Shown: piece by piece, positions 26,561 through 34,977 of the stretch | Layout: each line of letters opens with the position of its first letter | How positions within the stretch are numbered: the stretch's first letter is position 1 | Assembly: GCF_030271255.1 (NCBI RefSeq) | Contig: NZ_JASJOM010000005.1 | Span: forward strand, 186,001-250,000 | From: Peribacillus folii | GTDB lineage: Bacteria; Bacillota; Bacilli; Bacillales; DSM-1321 | DNA length: 64,000 bases | Direction: 5' to 3' | Translations under genes and position numbers: made by a program | Notes under the pieces: generated by a model | The model's input: only the letters and a program-made list of their open reading frames with translations | The model's database searches: none | Told to the model about the DNA's origin: nothing

Positions 26561-26606
26561 GGTGATACAATCAACCTTTTCGGAGGCTGTTTGCATCACC
26601 TTTCTT
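26561..26606 (+). terminator. Terminator of the small membrane gene pair
   Basis: Outer stem GGTGAT/ATCACC with shorter nested pairs inside, followed by TTTCTTATTT on the plus strand. From here to 26796 nothing else is recognisable. Confidence 0.6.
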
Positions 26607-26796
26607 ATTTCACCGTTCATTTCCATCAAATTTAATAGTCAGTAAATTTGCCTTTTACTAATACTTCTTCCACAAATTTAATATTTGTTTGATACCTTTC
26701 CTATCTACGCCCAATCCCTATTTTAGGTTTTCACTTGATTTCCCAGTCTTTTCTCGCTACACCGTAACGGGTAACAATATACACGACGAAATCAAA

Positions 26797-26825
26797 GGGC
26801 ATGAATCCATAAAGAACCCATGCCC
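26797..26825 (-). terminator. Terminator of the MutS2-like gene
   Basis: GGGCATG/CATGCCC stem, followed on the minus strand by TTTGATTTC, 10 nt after the MutS2-like stop codon. Confidence 0.65.
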
Positions 26826-26834
26826 CAACGTTGT

Positions 26835-28736
26835 TTATTCGTTTAGCTTCTTCCGCATATCCGCCGCGACATTCCTTAATGCTTTCTTCGATCCCCGCTT
26901 TAGGTCATGATCCAGCTTCCTTTCTTCGTAGCTGACAAATAGGGCGTTCAGATCATAGCCTTCCGGATATAAGTCGACAGCTTTTATTTCAAGCTCCAGC
27001 CTGTTGGCATGAACCTCCTTGAATTCCTCTTCAAAAAGGACGACGACATGATTGTATGAATCCTTCTCTTTATAGACAATTGCACTTCCGTCAAGTCCGC
27101 TTACCTTCACCTTGTCACCGACCGTAAATGGGGGCAAGGCTCTCTTTGGCGACTCGACTTTCGCTTTTTTGATTTTCCCCTCCCTGACACGTTGCAGGTC
27201 ATAGTCTTTGTTGTCGATATAACGCTTTGCCTTTTGCAATACCTGCTGGCGAAGGTCCATTTTTTTCGCGATCCACAGGGCATTGCTTTCGCCGGATTGG
27301 CCAATCAGCAGCTTATACTTCGGCTCCAATGTTTCACTGTTAAACTGCATCGCCGCATTCATGAAGTCGCTGTGAATTTCGGAATAGCGCTTGATTTCCC
27401 CATAATGGGTCGTCGCAACGGTGATGCAGCCCTTTTGATAAAATTCCTCCAGTATCGCAATCGCCAACGCCGCGCCTTCATTCGGTTCCGTTCCGCTGCC
27501 GATTTCATCGAAAAGCAGCAGCGAGTCATTCGTTGCCGCAAGCATGATTTCCGAAATGTTTTTCATATGCGACGAAAACGTACTCAGCGCATTTTCCAGG
27601 CTTTGGTTATCGCCAATGTCGACAAATACGTGATCGAAGACGGCCAGCTCCGTCCCCTCCTTTCCGGCAATATGAAGTCCGGACATCGCGGCCAGCGTAA
27701 GGATGCCGATCGTCTTCAGGACGACCGTTTTCCCGCCGGCGTTGGGTCCCGTGATGATCAAGCTGCGATAATCCTGGCCGATTTCGAAATCCAAGGGAAC
27801 ACTGTCGGCGGGCAATAGCGGATGCTTGCAGCCTGCTAATCGGATATACCCATGATCATTGATTTTCGGTTCGATTCCGTCCATGCTTTTACTGAACTTG
27901 GCTTTTGCGAAGATCATATCATATTGACTGATCAGCTCGATATTGATCTTGATCGGCTTTAGCTGCTCGAAAACCATGCCTGATAATGAGGCCAATAGCT
28001 GATACTCCTCCATCGCTTCCTCTGCTTTGAAGCTGGCCAATTCTGTATTCAGCTTCGTCACGTTGGCTGGCTCGATGAACACGGTGGCTCCTTTGGCCGA
28101 AACCTCCACGATCGTTCCGGCCACCTGGTTTTTGTAAGAGGCTTTGATCGGGATGGTGTAGCGATCATCTTTTTTGCTGATGTAGGATTCCTGAATGAAC
28201 TCTTTATTGGCCCCGCTTTTGAGGAACTTATTCAAACGCTCCTCTATTTTTCCTTCCGTTTTGCTGATTTGATTACGAATGCGCTTCAAGTCCTTGCTGG
28301 CTTCCGAAGCAACCGCATTCCCATTTATCGTGAATTGGATTTCTTCTTCCATGCTCCTGAATTCGGTCATCGAATGCGCGTACGAATGCAGGGCAGGAGC
28401 AAAGAACTCTTTATCGGTCATGAATTTCTTGATATTCCGGCAGCCCCTCAAGAAGTCGGCTATCGCCACAAGCTCACTCGGCTCCAAGATCATTCCCTTT
28501 TCCAGCTTTTCGATATGGAAGCCGATATGGGAAATGCCCTTTAAGGGAATATGGCTTTCCGCGTTCAATAAGTTTCTTGCTTCCGTCGTCTCCTTCAAAC
28601 GATTCTTGACCACATTCAATATGCTGCTTGGCTGCAGCCGATCCAATAATTCCTTTCCTAAGCCGCTTACACAATGGTTTTTCACCATGTCCTTCAGTTG
28701 AATATATTGTAGTTTTTCATATGTCATCGTATTCAT
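26835..28736 (-). CDS. MutS2-family ATPase lacking the Smr domain
   Basis: A 633-residue MutS2-like protein. The N-terminal lever/clamp region (about 1-290, with KKDDRYTIPIKASYKNQVAG and GATVFIEPA) leads to the ATPase: Walker A TGPNAGGKT, signature STFSSHMKN, Walker B LLLFDEIGSGTEP and the ATTHYGEIK switch. A KOW-like domain follows (VGDKVKVSGLDGSAIVY). The protein then ends after a basic tail, whereas housekeeping MutS2 is about 785 residues and carries a C-terminal Smr nuclease domain. It is thus a distinct, nuclease-less paralogue. MutS2 of Bacillus subtilis acts on stalled, collided ribosomes, so a ribosome rescue or antibiotic tolerance role is possible here. The ATG at 28736 follows AAGGAGG; an upstream in-frame extension to 28829 would cross terminator T3. 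Confidence 0.88.
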   Translation of the reverse strand: MNTMTYEKLQYIQLKDMVKNHCVSGLGKELLDRLQPSSILNVVKNRLKETTEARNLLNAESHIPLKGISHIGFHIEKLEKGMILEPSELVAIADFLRGCRNIKKFMTDKEFFAPALHSYAHSMTEFRSMEEEIQFTINGNAVASEASKDLKRIRNQISKTEGKIEERLNKFLKSGANKEFIQESYISKKDDRYTIPIKASYKNQVAGTIVEVSAKGATVFIEPANVTKLNTELASFKAEEAMEEYQLLASLSGMVFEQLKPIKINIELISQYDMIFAKAKFSKSMDGIEPKINDHGYIRLAGCKHPLLPADSVPLDFEIGQDYRSLIITGPNAGGKTVVLKTIGILTLAAMSGLHIAGKEGTELAVFDHVFVDIGDNQSLENALSTFSSHMKNISEIMLAATNDSLLLFDEIGSGTEPNEGAALAIAILEEFYQKGCITVATTHYGEIKRYSEIHSDFMNAAMQFNSETLEPKYKLLIGQSGESNALWIAKKMDLRQQVLQKAKRYIDNKDYDLQRVREGKIKKAKVESPKRALPPFTVGDKVKVSGLDGSAIVYKEKDSYNHVVVLFEEEFKEVHANRLELEIKAVDLYPEGYDLNALFVSYEERKLDHDLKRGSKKALRNVAADMRKKLNE

Positions 28737-28785
28737 AGCATGATCCTCCTTGAATGAGTGTGATATTCTCCATAAATCCAAAAAA

Positions 28786-28854
28786 ATGCCCGCAAAAGTC
28801 CTCCCTACCTTTACAAATGAACAAGCCATTTGAGTAGAAAGCTCCTGCGGGCAT
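28786..28854 (-). terminator. Leader terminator T3, just upstream of the MutS2-like gene
   Basis: A long nested hairpin on the minus strand: outer ATGCCCGCA/TGCGGGCAT, middle TTTCTAC/GTAGGGA and inner CAAATG/CATTTG, then seven T. It ends about 45 nt before the MutS2-like start codon, leaving little room for another promoter, so transcripts of the gene must read through it. This makes it a probable attenuator. Confidence 0.7.
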
Positions 28855-28930
28855 CGGCCTCATCAATGATAAGAACCTAAAATCGATAACAAAATAGGCA
28901 GGTCAAATAAACCTGGCAGACAACAAAAAA

Positions 28931-28956
28931 GCATGATAGGACAAATCCCACCATGC
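28931..28956 (-). terminator. Leader terminator T2
   Basis: Minus strand: 11-bp stem GCATGGTGGGA/TCCTATCATGC (two G-T pairs), a 4-nt loop and six T. It lies between T1 and T3 in the same leader. A small hairpin (GTAACA/TGTTAC) precedes it. Confidence 0.7.
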
Positions 28957-29048
28957 TTTTCGCCGTAACACCTACATGTTACACGAATTATGGAAAAGGA
29001 AGCAGTCTTAAGGTAGGTATCCACAATGCGTGAATGCACCGTGAAAAA

Positions 29049-29089
29049 AGGCATACATTAATCACTGATCCATCAGTGATTAAATACCT
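29049..29089 (-). terminator. Leader terminator T1
   Basis: Minus strand: AGGTAT and ATGCCT enclose a perfect 12-bp stem (TTAATCACTGAT/ATCAGTGATTAA) and are followed by CTTTTTT. It sits 13 nt after the upstream ORF stop codon. Confidence 0.75.
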
Positions 29090-29101
29090 TATTCAACTAA
29101 A

Positions 29102-29125
29102 TTAGTTGATACCTACTCCCGACAT
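29102..29125 (-). CDS. Short upstream ORF (possible leader peptide MSGVGIN)
   Basis: Seven codons and a stop, ATG TCG GGA GTA GGT ATC AAC TAA, with AAAAGGTG nine nt upstream of the ATG and about 25 nt after the predicted transcription start. The codons GTA-GGT-ATC are exactly complementary to GATACCTAC at 29021-29013 in the same RNA, downstream of T1. A ribosome stalled on the ORF would therefore change which hairpins form. Translation is inferred, not shown. Confidence 0.45.
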   Translation of the reverse strand: MSGVGIN

Positions 29126-29157
29126 AAAACACCACACCTTTTCTAAGAATTGGAACT

Positions 29158-29186
29158 AATATACCATATTAGCAAGAAAGAGTCAA
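29158..29186 (-). promoter_or_regulatory. Strong predicted promoter of the MutS2-like leader
   Basis: Minus strand: TTGACT (29186-29181), a 17-nt spacer and TATATT (29163-29158) with an upstream TG extended -10. It starts a leader of about 415 nt ending at the MutS2-like gene. The 29187-29337 stretch behind it, after the PucR-type gene, shows nothing else recognisable. Confidence 0.7.
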
Positions 29187-29337
29187 TTCGTTTTTTTCGT
29201 TTTCTGCTCGCTGCCAAGCCCTTTTTCTTGCCGGGATTTTGCTTTTTCAATAAAGGAATTAAAACTCTTTTACCTTTGTTCACCTTATTGTGTTGAATGA
29301 TGGTTCATTAAGGAGTTACTATCTTCTCATTTAACTT

Positions 29338-31416
29338 CTAATACGTTTCACTTAGATGATAGGCTAGGAGCAGCTTAAGCCAAACATTAGAATCGTTTAG
29401 ATCAACTGCAAGAGCGTCCTCGATTTTTCTTATTCGATGATAGAGTGTATTTTGGTGAATATGAAGACGTTCTGCCGTATCGGATATAGATCGGTTAGCG
29501 GCAATGTATGATTTCAGTGTCAATTCCAGATCACTCGACTTAGCCTTGGGAGATTGGAGCGGTGCAAACACCTCTTGAATGAACTGTTCGATATCCTCGG
29601 TCTGCTGATTTAGAAATAATCGGTTGATGCCAATACTTTGATAACTGATTACGCCAGGAGTACCGCGACTTAAGAGATAAGCTAACGACTTATTCGCTTC
29701 TTCAGAGCTTCTGGCAACATGCTCTAAACCTGTGTAAGATCTGCCTATACCTCCCCTAAGGATTGGGACATCCTTATTTGTCCATAACGTTACCACTTTG
29801 TTCAATTTTTCGATCAACACTTCCTGTAGGGACTCGGTACTAGCGTTCATGATGATCGTCACTTTGTCATGAAAACCGAATAGAAGGTAATCTAAAGACC
29901 CCAGCTCTTTATGCAGAGCGGCAATGAGCATTCTCTGGTGTGTTTCCCTTTTCTTGTGGACTTGTGCCTTCCCACTAAGTTGCAATACTGTAACGAAGAG
30001 TGGGATGTCTGGAGAAAGACCAAAATCCCGTGATTTAGAAGCAAGCTGATTGGGCTCCCTATATTGGAGAAGTTCATTAAAAAATTCATAGCATTGTTTA
30101 TAGTACATATCCGTCATTGAATAGGTATTGACCATTTTTAATGCAACTAAAGCACTGCCCTGCTCCAACACTACAGTATCAAGGGGGAGGAGCGATCGGT
30201 GAAGCTCGACGACAAAGTAACCGATTGGAACTCCATCATTCACAATCGGATACAAATGAATGGATGTTTCGTTAGTAGTAACTGTCAATGCTTCCACACA
30301 TTCTTCCCATTTTTTTAGAAAATCCGTATCCATTAGCTTCCTTGAAAGAGGCGTGTAATGGGGATACCACTCATTTTTAGTCAGATCAAAAAGAGAAACA
30401 GGAAGGTTGGTCATCTGTTCAACGGTTTTAGCAACCATTATCAAATCAGAATCCTTAAAAGAGAGTCTAGTAAAAACATCATGAATATGGTTCCGTTTAA
30501 CCAAATAATCGTTTGTTTCCCTTAAATCCGAGAAAAGTCTCGCATTGGTAATGGCAATCGCTGCCTGATCGGCAAAACCCTGCAACCTTCTTAAATCATC
30601 GGTAGTCAGCTTTTGCTTTTTATTATTCTGGTGGACAATCATCACGCCAAGCTTAGCTTTGTTCATCCTGACAGGAACAGCCATCACCATTAGGTTGGGA
30701 TTTTCCTCAGTATGTTCCATCGAAACCATTAAACTTTTCATGTTGTTAGCCTGAATATTAGATATAGCTGCAAATGCTTGCTCCCTATTGTAGATACGGC
30801 CGATCCCGCCTTGGAATACCTTCCCTCCAACACCTTCCCCTAAATTGGTCTTGAAGTCATAGATGGAAGCTCCCATTCCAATGCTTGCTTTAGGGACAAG
30901 CTTTTGTGTTTCCGCGTCATAAAGCATTAAAAATCCACTGTCTACGGCTGGAATGGCAATCAATGCATTTTCCATGATGTTGTGTAACAGTTCATTCAAC
31001 TCAAGCATGGAAGTCAGTGAATGCAAGCCTTCGAGCCATGCATCGTTCTCTTGCCAATGCCGCTTAATTGTTTGTTCAAGCAGCATATAACGGACTTGTA
31101 ACACAAAATGCTCGGACTCCAATTCAGTTAACGTCCTACCAGAATGAACACACGCACGAACTGAAGTTGGATCAGGAGCTTCCGTTACAAACAAAAATAG
31201 TTGGTTACCGGTTTGAGCATGGTAGTAAGTAACATAATCATTACTTTCCATGCATGATGAATTCGGCCATGTATCTTCATTTGAAAAAGTGTTTTTATCA
31301 TTATCGGTTAGGGGCTCCCCACACAGGTGGACCCAATCCTCCGTGGAATCCAAGATCCAAACATGGTATGTTAAGGTGCCATCAGATCGACACATTAAAC
31401 TTCCTCGTTGTTCCAT
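29338..31416 (-). CDS. GAF- and PucR-type transcriptional regulator
   Basis: A 692-residue regulator. After an N-terminal region of unknown type (1-130) comes a GAF sensor domain (about 150-305, with GVGGKVFQGG and LQGFADQAAIAI), a middle region related to the GGDEF-like part of CdaR/PucR proteins (about 460-600), and a C-terminal PucR helix-turn-helix (about 635-690, SISDTAERLHIHQNTLYHRIRKIE). Such proteins activate catabolic genes in response to a small effector. It is transcribed divergently from the MFS transporter/M20 hydrolase operon 176 nt away and most likely controls it. Domain boundaries are approximate. Confidence 0.9.
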   Translation of the reverse strand: MEQRGSLMCRSDGTLTYHVWILDSTEDWVHLCGEPLTDNDKNTFSNEDTWPNSSCMESNDYVTYYHAQTGNQLFLFVTEAPDPTSVRACVHSGRTLTELESEHFVLQVRYMLLEQTIKRHWQENDAWLEGLHSLTSMLELNELLHNIMENALIAIPAVDSGFLMLYDAETQKLVPKASIGMGASIYDFKTNLGEGVGGKVFQGGIGRIYNREQAFAAISNIQANNMKSLMVSMEHTEENPNLMVMAVPVRMNKAKLGVMIVHQNNKKQKLTTDDLRRLQGFADQAAIAITNARLFSDLRETNDYLVKRNHIHDVFTRLSFKDSDLIMVAKTVEQMTNLPVSLFDLTKNEWYPHYTPLSRKLMDTDFLKKWEECVEALTVTTNETSIHLYPIVNDGVPIGYFVVELHRSLLPLDTVVLEQGSALVALKMVNTYSMTDMYYKQCYEFFNELLQYREPNQLASKSRDFGLSPDIPLFVTVLQLSGKAQVHKKRETHQRMLIAALHKELGSLDYLLFGFHDKVTIIMNASTESLQEVLIEKLNKVVTLWTNKDVPILRGGIGRSYTGLEHVARSSEEANKSLAYLLSRGTPGVISYQSIGINRLFLNQQTEDIEQFIQEVFAPLQSPKAKSSDLELTLKSYIAANRSISDTAERLHIHQNTLYHRIRKIEDALAVDLNDSNVWLKLLLAYHLSETY

Positions 31417-31591
31417 AGCGTTCCCCCTTACCCCACTCTTTTGTTATTAATTGTACAATTCTCCATACATTATCTTACACATTGTAGAGATTTACAATCG
31501 AATTCTGAATACATTGTTTATTCTGACAATGACAACCGTCAGCCAGTTTTATTAATATTTAACTTGTAATCATTAAAAAGGGAGGTTTTAT

Positions 31592-32830
31592 ATGGGGGCC
31601 AATCTCAATTCTTCAAAAAACAAAATGATTTTATTAGTTCTCTATTTCGGCTGGATTGTATCGTATATTGACAGAACTGTTGTAAGTCTTTCCATATTAA
31701 AAATCGGAGAAGATTTATCACTTGATGCGTCAAAATTGGGGATTGTATTAAGTGCCTTCTTCATGGGCTATGCGATCATGCAAATTCCAGGCGGATGGCT
31801 CGCAGACCGTTTTGGATCAAGAAAGGTCATCGTTATAGCTGTTTTGTTCTGGTCCGCATTTACTGCCTTGACTGGACTTGCCTGGTCCCTCACTTCGCTA
31901 CTTCTCATTCGTTTTCTGTTCGGAATCGGGGAAGGAGGATATCCTTCAGCAAGTACTAAAGCCATATCCGATTATTTTCCGGCTGATAAAAGGACGAAAG
32001 CCCAATCCACAATGATGTCCTCAAATGCACTTGGCGGGGCTCTTGCACCGATTATCTGTGCTCCTCTACTTGTATGGCTAGGGTGGCGTCATGTATTTTG
32101 GGTGATCTCCCTACTAGGTATCATCTTTGTAATCTGGTTCCTCCTATCCACAAGACAAGCAGGTGTATACTCCAATTCCTTGGATAAAGCACATAAGCCT
32201 AAGCGGGAAGAGTATAAGCAGCTACTTTTAAATACCTACTTATGGAAGGTTCTTCTAGTTTTCTTTTTTATTAATATAACAAGCTGGGGTCTCTCTTCAT
32301 GGATGCCTTCATACTTGATGCAGGTTCTTGGAATCAATCTTAAATCAATTGGAATAATCAGTGCCATCCCCGCCTTGTTCTTGGCAGCAGGCATGATCAT
32401 TAGCGGTCGAATCATTAATAAGATTGGATCTAATGCAAAGTATGGAGTCATCACGGGAATCTTCATTATGGGGATCTCACTTTATCTGATGACGCTTTCC
32501 ACCAGCATTACCCAAGTGATTATATACCAGTGCATGGCTTTTACCTTTATGTCATTTGTCATGAGCTTTATCTTCACGTTGCCCCATCGGGTTATGGAAC
32601 AGAAGGTAGTGGGTACCGCATTCGGTATATTAAATTTCGGAGGTCAAGCTGCAGGAATTTTTTCCCCGATGATCATGGGTGCTCTTATCGCTTCGTCAGG
32701 GGGATCTTACAAAAGTGCGTTCTTATTCTTAACTGCATGCTGCTTAATCGCTGGTGTCATTGCCTGTTTTTTACCGTCAGCTAAAAGAAATCAAGAGGTT
32801 GCGGATGCAACTGTAAAAACAGTAGGTTGA
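31592..32830 (+). CDS. MFS transporter, anion:cation symporter (ACS) type
   Basis: A 412-residue MFS protein with 12 predicted helices. The N-terminal YFGWIVSYIDRTVVSLS, the loop GGWLADRFGSRKV and FGIGEGGYPSASTKAISDYF are typical of the ACS subfamily, whose members import organic anions such as hexuronates, glucarate or other carboxylates. The ATG follows AAGGGAGG. The M20 hydrolase starts 47 nt downstream, so uptake of an N-acyl or amide-linked acid followed by hydrolysis is a sensible reading. Expression is probably controlled by the divergent PucR-type regulator. Confidence 0.9.
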   Translation: MGANLNSSKNKMILLVLYFGWIVSYIDRTVVSLSILKIGEDLSLDASKLGIVLSAFFMGYAIMQIPGGWLADRFGSRKVIVIAVLFWSAFTALTGLAWSLTSLLLIRFLFGIGEGGYPSASTKAISDYFPADKRTKAQSTMMSSNALGGALAPIICAPLLVWLGWRHVFWVISLLGIIFVIWFLLSTRQAGVYSNSLDKAHKPKREEYKQLLLNTYLWKVLLVFFFINITSWGLSSWMPSYLMQVLGINLKSIGIISAIPALFLAAGMIISGRIINKIGSNAKYGVITGIFIMGISLYLMTLSTSITQVIIYQCMAFTFMSFVMSFIFTLPHRVMEQKVVGTAFGILNFGGQAAGIFSPMIMGALIASSGGSYKSAFLFLTACCLIAGVIACFLPSAKRNQEVADATVKTVG

Positions 32831-32877
32831 AGGACCTTTTGCCGTTAATCACAATACAAACGAGAGGTGTGATAAGA

Positions 32878-34308
32878 ATGGGAAAGTCGAAGATTACAAA
32901 ATGGATTGATGAAAACGAGGCCAAATTCACAGGCATTGCCAAACGGATTTGGGACCAGCCTGAAGTAGGGTATACGGAAACCTTTGCATCTACCTTGCAA
33001 ATCAAGACATTAAAAGAAGCGGGGTTTACGATTACTTCCGGGATAGGGGATGTGCCGACTGCATTTGTAGCAGAATATGGAAAAGGAAAACCAGTCATAG
33101 GTATTCTTGGTGAATTTGATGCCCTGCCAGGATTATCCCAAAAAGCCACTCCAAAATATGAACCGGTAGTTCAGCATGGACCAGGACATGGTTGTGGGCA
33201 CAACTTGCTCGGAACAGCAGGGGTAGAAGCTGTGATTTCGCTTAAGGAAAGAATCGATGCGGAAATGCTGCCGGGTACCATTCGATATTATGGCTGTCCC
33301 GCTGAAGAACTGCTCTCTGGAAAAACATTCATGGCGAGGGTTGGCATTTTCGATGATTTAGACTGCGCCTTTACTTGGCATCCGGGAACGTCCAATATGA
33401 CCGCCAATTTTCGTTCTCAGGCATTGACCGCAATCGAATTTCATTTTTCCGGAAGAACTTCCCATGCTGGGGCGGCTCCGCATCTTGGACGCAGTGCACT
33501 GGACGCGGTCGAGTTAATGAATGTAGGGGCTAACTATTTACGGGAGCATGTGCCAGATGGTTCCCGAATCCACTATCAGATTACAAACGGAGGGATGGCA
33601 CCGAATATCGTGCCAGATACTGCAAGCGTTTATTATTTCTTGCGCAGTGCAGACCGTAGGCAGGTGGAAGAATTGAAAGAACGATTGATAAAAGTGGCGC
33701 AAGGGGCAGCTATGATGACAGAAACGTCGGTACTCTGGGAAATCAAATCTGGGTGCTACGATACATTGCCTAATCGAACGTTAAATGAGCTGATGTATAC
33801 GCAAGCGGAAGCAGCAGGATCAATGGTTTTTTCCCAAGAAGAAGAGAAATTCTCTGAGGAATTGTGCCAAACGGTTGATCCATCCGTGCTGGCCGCGGCT
33901 AAGCAGCAAGTCATAAGTGATGTTAACAAGTTACTCGATACAGGTTTCTATCACAACCGTAAGCATTTCGATATCACCATGGGCGGATCAACGGATGTAG
34001 GCGATGTCTCTTGGATCACGCCGGTCGGACAAATCATGACCACCTGCGCACCGCTCGGAATTCAGTTCCATACCTGGCAGGCTACGGCCTCATTTGGTTC
34101 ATCGATCGGAATGAAGGGAATGCATTACGCAGCGAAAGTAATGGCGTTATCTGCATATGATTTGCTGCTAGATCAAAGTGGCATTCTTGAAAAAGCAAAA
34201 GCCGAGTTCATAGCAAGCACAAAAGGATTGACCTACAAATCTGGTATTCCATCTGATGTGAAACCACCTGTGCAAAATAGTGACGCTGTTCCGGTATCAT
34301 CAACCTGA
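32878..34308 (+). CDS. M20-family amidohydrolase (AbgB-like)
   Basis: A 476-residue metallohydrolase of the M20 peptidase/amidohydrolase family, closest in appearance to p-aminobenzoyl-glutamate hydrolase subunit B and related amidohydrolases. Landmarks are LGEFDALPGLSQ, HGPGHGCGHNLLG, the CPAEE Glu pair, SHAGAAPHLGRSALDA in the lid domain and MGGSTDVGDVSW near the end. It cleaves an amide bond in an aminoacylated or N-acyl amino acid substrate. The start is ATG 32878 with GAGAGGTG upstream; an earlier in-frame codon at 32827 overlaps the transporter stop and lacks a site. It is the second gene of the operon with the ACS transporter. Confidence 0.9.
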   Translation: MGKSKITKWIDENEAKFTGIAKRIWDQPEVGYTETFASTLQIKTLKEAGFTITSGIGDVPTAFVAEYGKGKPVIGILGEFDALPGLSQKATPKYEPVVQHGPGHGCGHNLLGTAGVEAVISLKERIDAEMLPGTIRYYGCPAEELLSGKTFMARVGIFDDLDCAFTWHPGTSNMTANFRSQALTAIEFHFSGRTSHAGAAPHLGRSALDAVELMNVGANYLREHVPDGSRIHYQITNGGMAPNIVPDTASVYYFLRSADRRQVEELKERLIKVAQGAAMMTETSVLWEIKSGCYDTLPNRTLNELMYTQAEAAGSMVFSQEEEKFSEELCQTVDPSVLAAAKQQVISDVNKLLDTGFYHNRKHFDITMGGSTDVGDVSWITPVGQIMTTCAPLGIQFHTWQATASFGSSIGMKGMHYAAKVMALSAYDLLLDQSGILEKAKAEFIASTKGLTYKSGIPSDVKPPVQNSDAVPVSST

Positions 34309-34433
34309 GTCATTTTTAACGTCACCTTTATATAGGTTCAGGGTACCTGACAGTATGAACTTTACGAGTAGCTTATATTAAGAACCTTCGCTTTAATGGA
34401 GGAAAATTATAGAACCCTTCAATCGAATATATT

Positions 34434-34472
34434 AAGAGCATGTTTTGATCAATTTTTTCAAAGCACGCTCTT
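34434..34472 (+). terminator. Terminator of the MFS/M20 operon
   Basis: Imperfect hairpin AAGAGC...GCTCTT with further inner pairs (TTTG/CAAA), then TCTTTTGTT on the plus strand. From 34309 to here there is no other recognisable feature. Confidence 0.6.
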
Positions 34473-34597
34473 TCTTTTGTTAGTTAATCAATGCTTTAGC
34501 ATTCATTTTCTCATGCTGCTTGCGTAATTCCCTTCAATGTCTGAATATTTACTTTAAAATCCGGGTATGTTATCCTTATATTATCATAAACTAAAAA

Positions 34598-34623
34598 CAG
34601 CCCCATGCGCTAACATGAGGCTG
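34598..34623 (-). terminator. Terminator of the 50-residue peptide gene
   Basis: Ten-bp stem CAGCCTCATG/CATGGGGCTG (one G-T), 6-nt loop, then TTTTTAG on the minus strand. Confidence 0.8.
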
Positions 34624-34660
34624 ACAACTAGCAAGAGTGGTTGGTCACAACTAACTTAAA

Positions 34661-34813
34661 TTAATCGTCAGAAGAAGAACCATTGCCATCTTGGGAGGAT
34701 GAGTGGTTCTTTTTCCGTTTCTTGCCGAACATAGACAGGATAAGACTGGTTGCTACTGCAACAACTATCTCTTTCCCCATATCTATCATTACGTTCAATA
34801 AGAAATGAATCAT
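34661..34813 (-). CDS. Small membrane peptide, possible toxin-like
   Basis: A 50-residue peptide: one hydrophobic helix (about 3-29), a basic cluster KKRKK and a hydrophilic Ser/Asp tail. The ribosome binding site GGAAGGAGGTGACTGC is very strong. It lies in an imperfect hairpin with upstream leader sequence (GTCAC/GTGAC and CCATC/GATGG pairs), so translation may be restrained. A strong terminator ends the transcript, making it a short monocistronic RNA. One helix plus basic end and a structured leader recall type I toxins (TxpA/BsrG-like), but there is no sequence match I recognise. It could equally be a small stress or secreted peptide. Confidence 0.65.
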   Translation of the reverse strand: MIHFLLNVMIDMGKEIVVAVATSLILSMFGKKRKKNHSSSQDGNGSSSDD

Positions 34814-34941
34814 GCAGTCACCTCCTTCCCATCCATAAGTAGATGGAAAAGTATGTGACCTACCACTCTGTCCTCAGTTGTCCCTTTATTTTATCACAAC
34901 TTTCCATTTTTTTGAAATTTCACATAAGATAAATACGAAAA

Positions 34942-34966
34942 GGGGATCATCCATAGGATGGTCCCC
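34942..34966 (-). terminator. Terminator of the adenine deaminase operon
   Basis: Stem GGGGACCATCC/GGATGATCCCC with one mismatch, 3-nt loop and TTTTC on the minus strand, 12 nt after the adenine deaminase stop. Confidence 0.75.
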
Positions 34967-34977
34967 TTCTTTGCCGT

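Noticed and set aside
28863-29054. 63-residue minus-strand frame in the MutS2-like leader
   Set aside because: It has no ribosome binding site, starts inside terminator T1 and runs through T2; better explained as leader RNA.
29013-29116. MITE-like element bounded by GTAGGTATC/GATACCTAC
   Set aside because: The inverted ends coincide with the leader ORF codons and lie within one transcript, so an RNA pairing role is more likely; no target duplication was seen.
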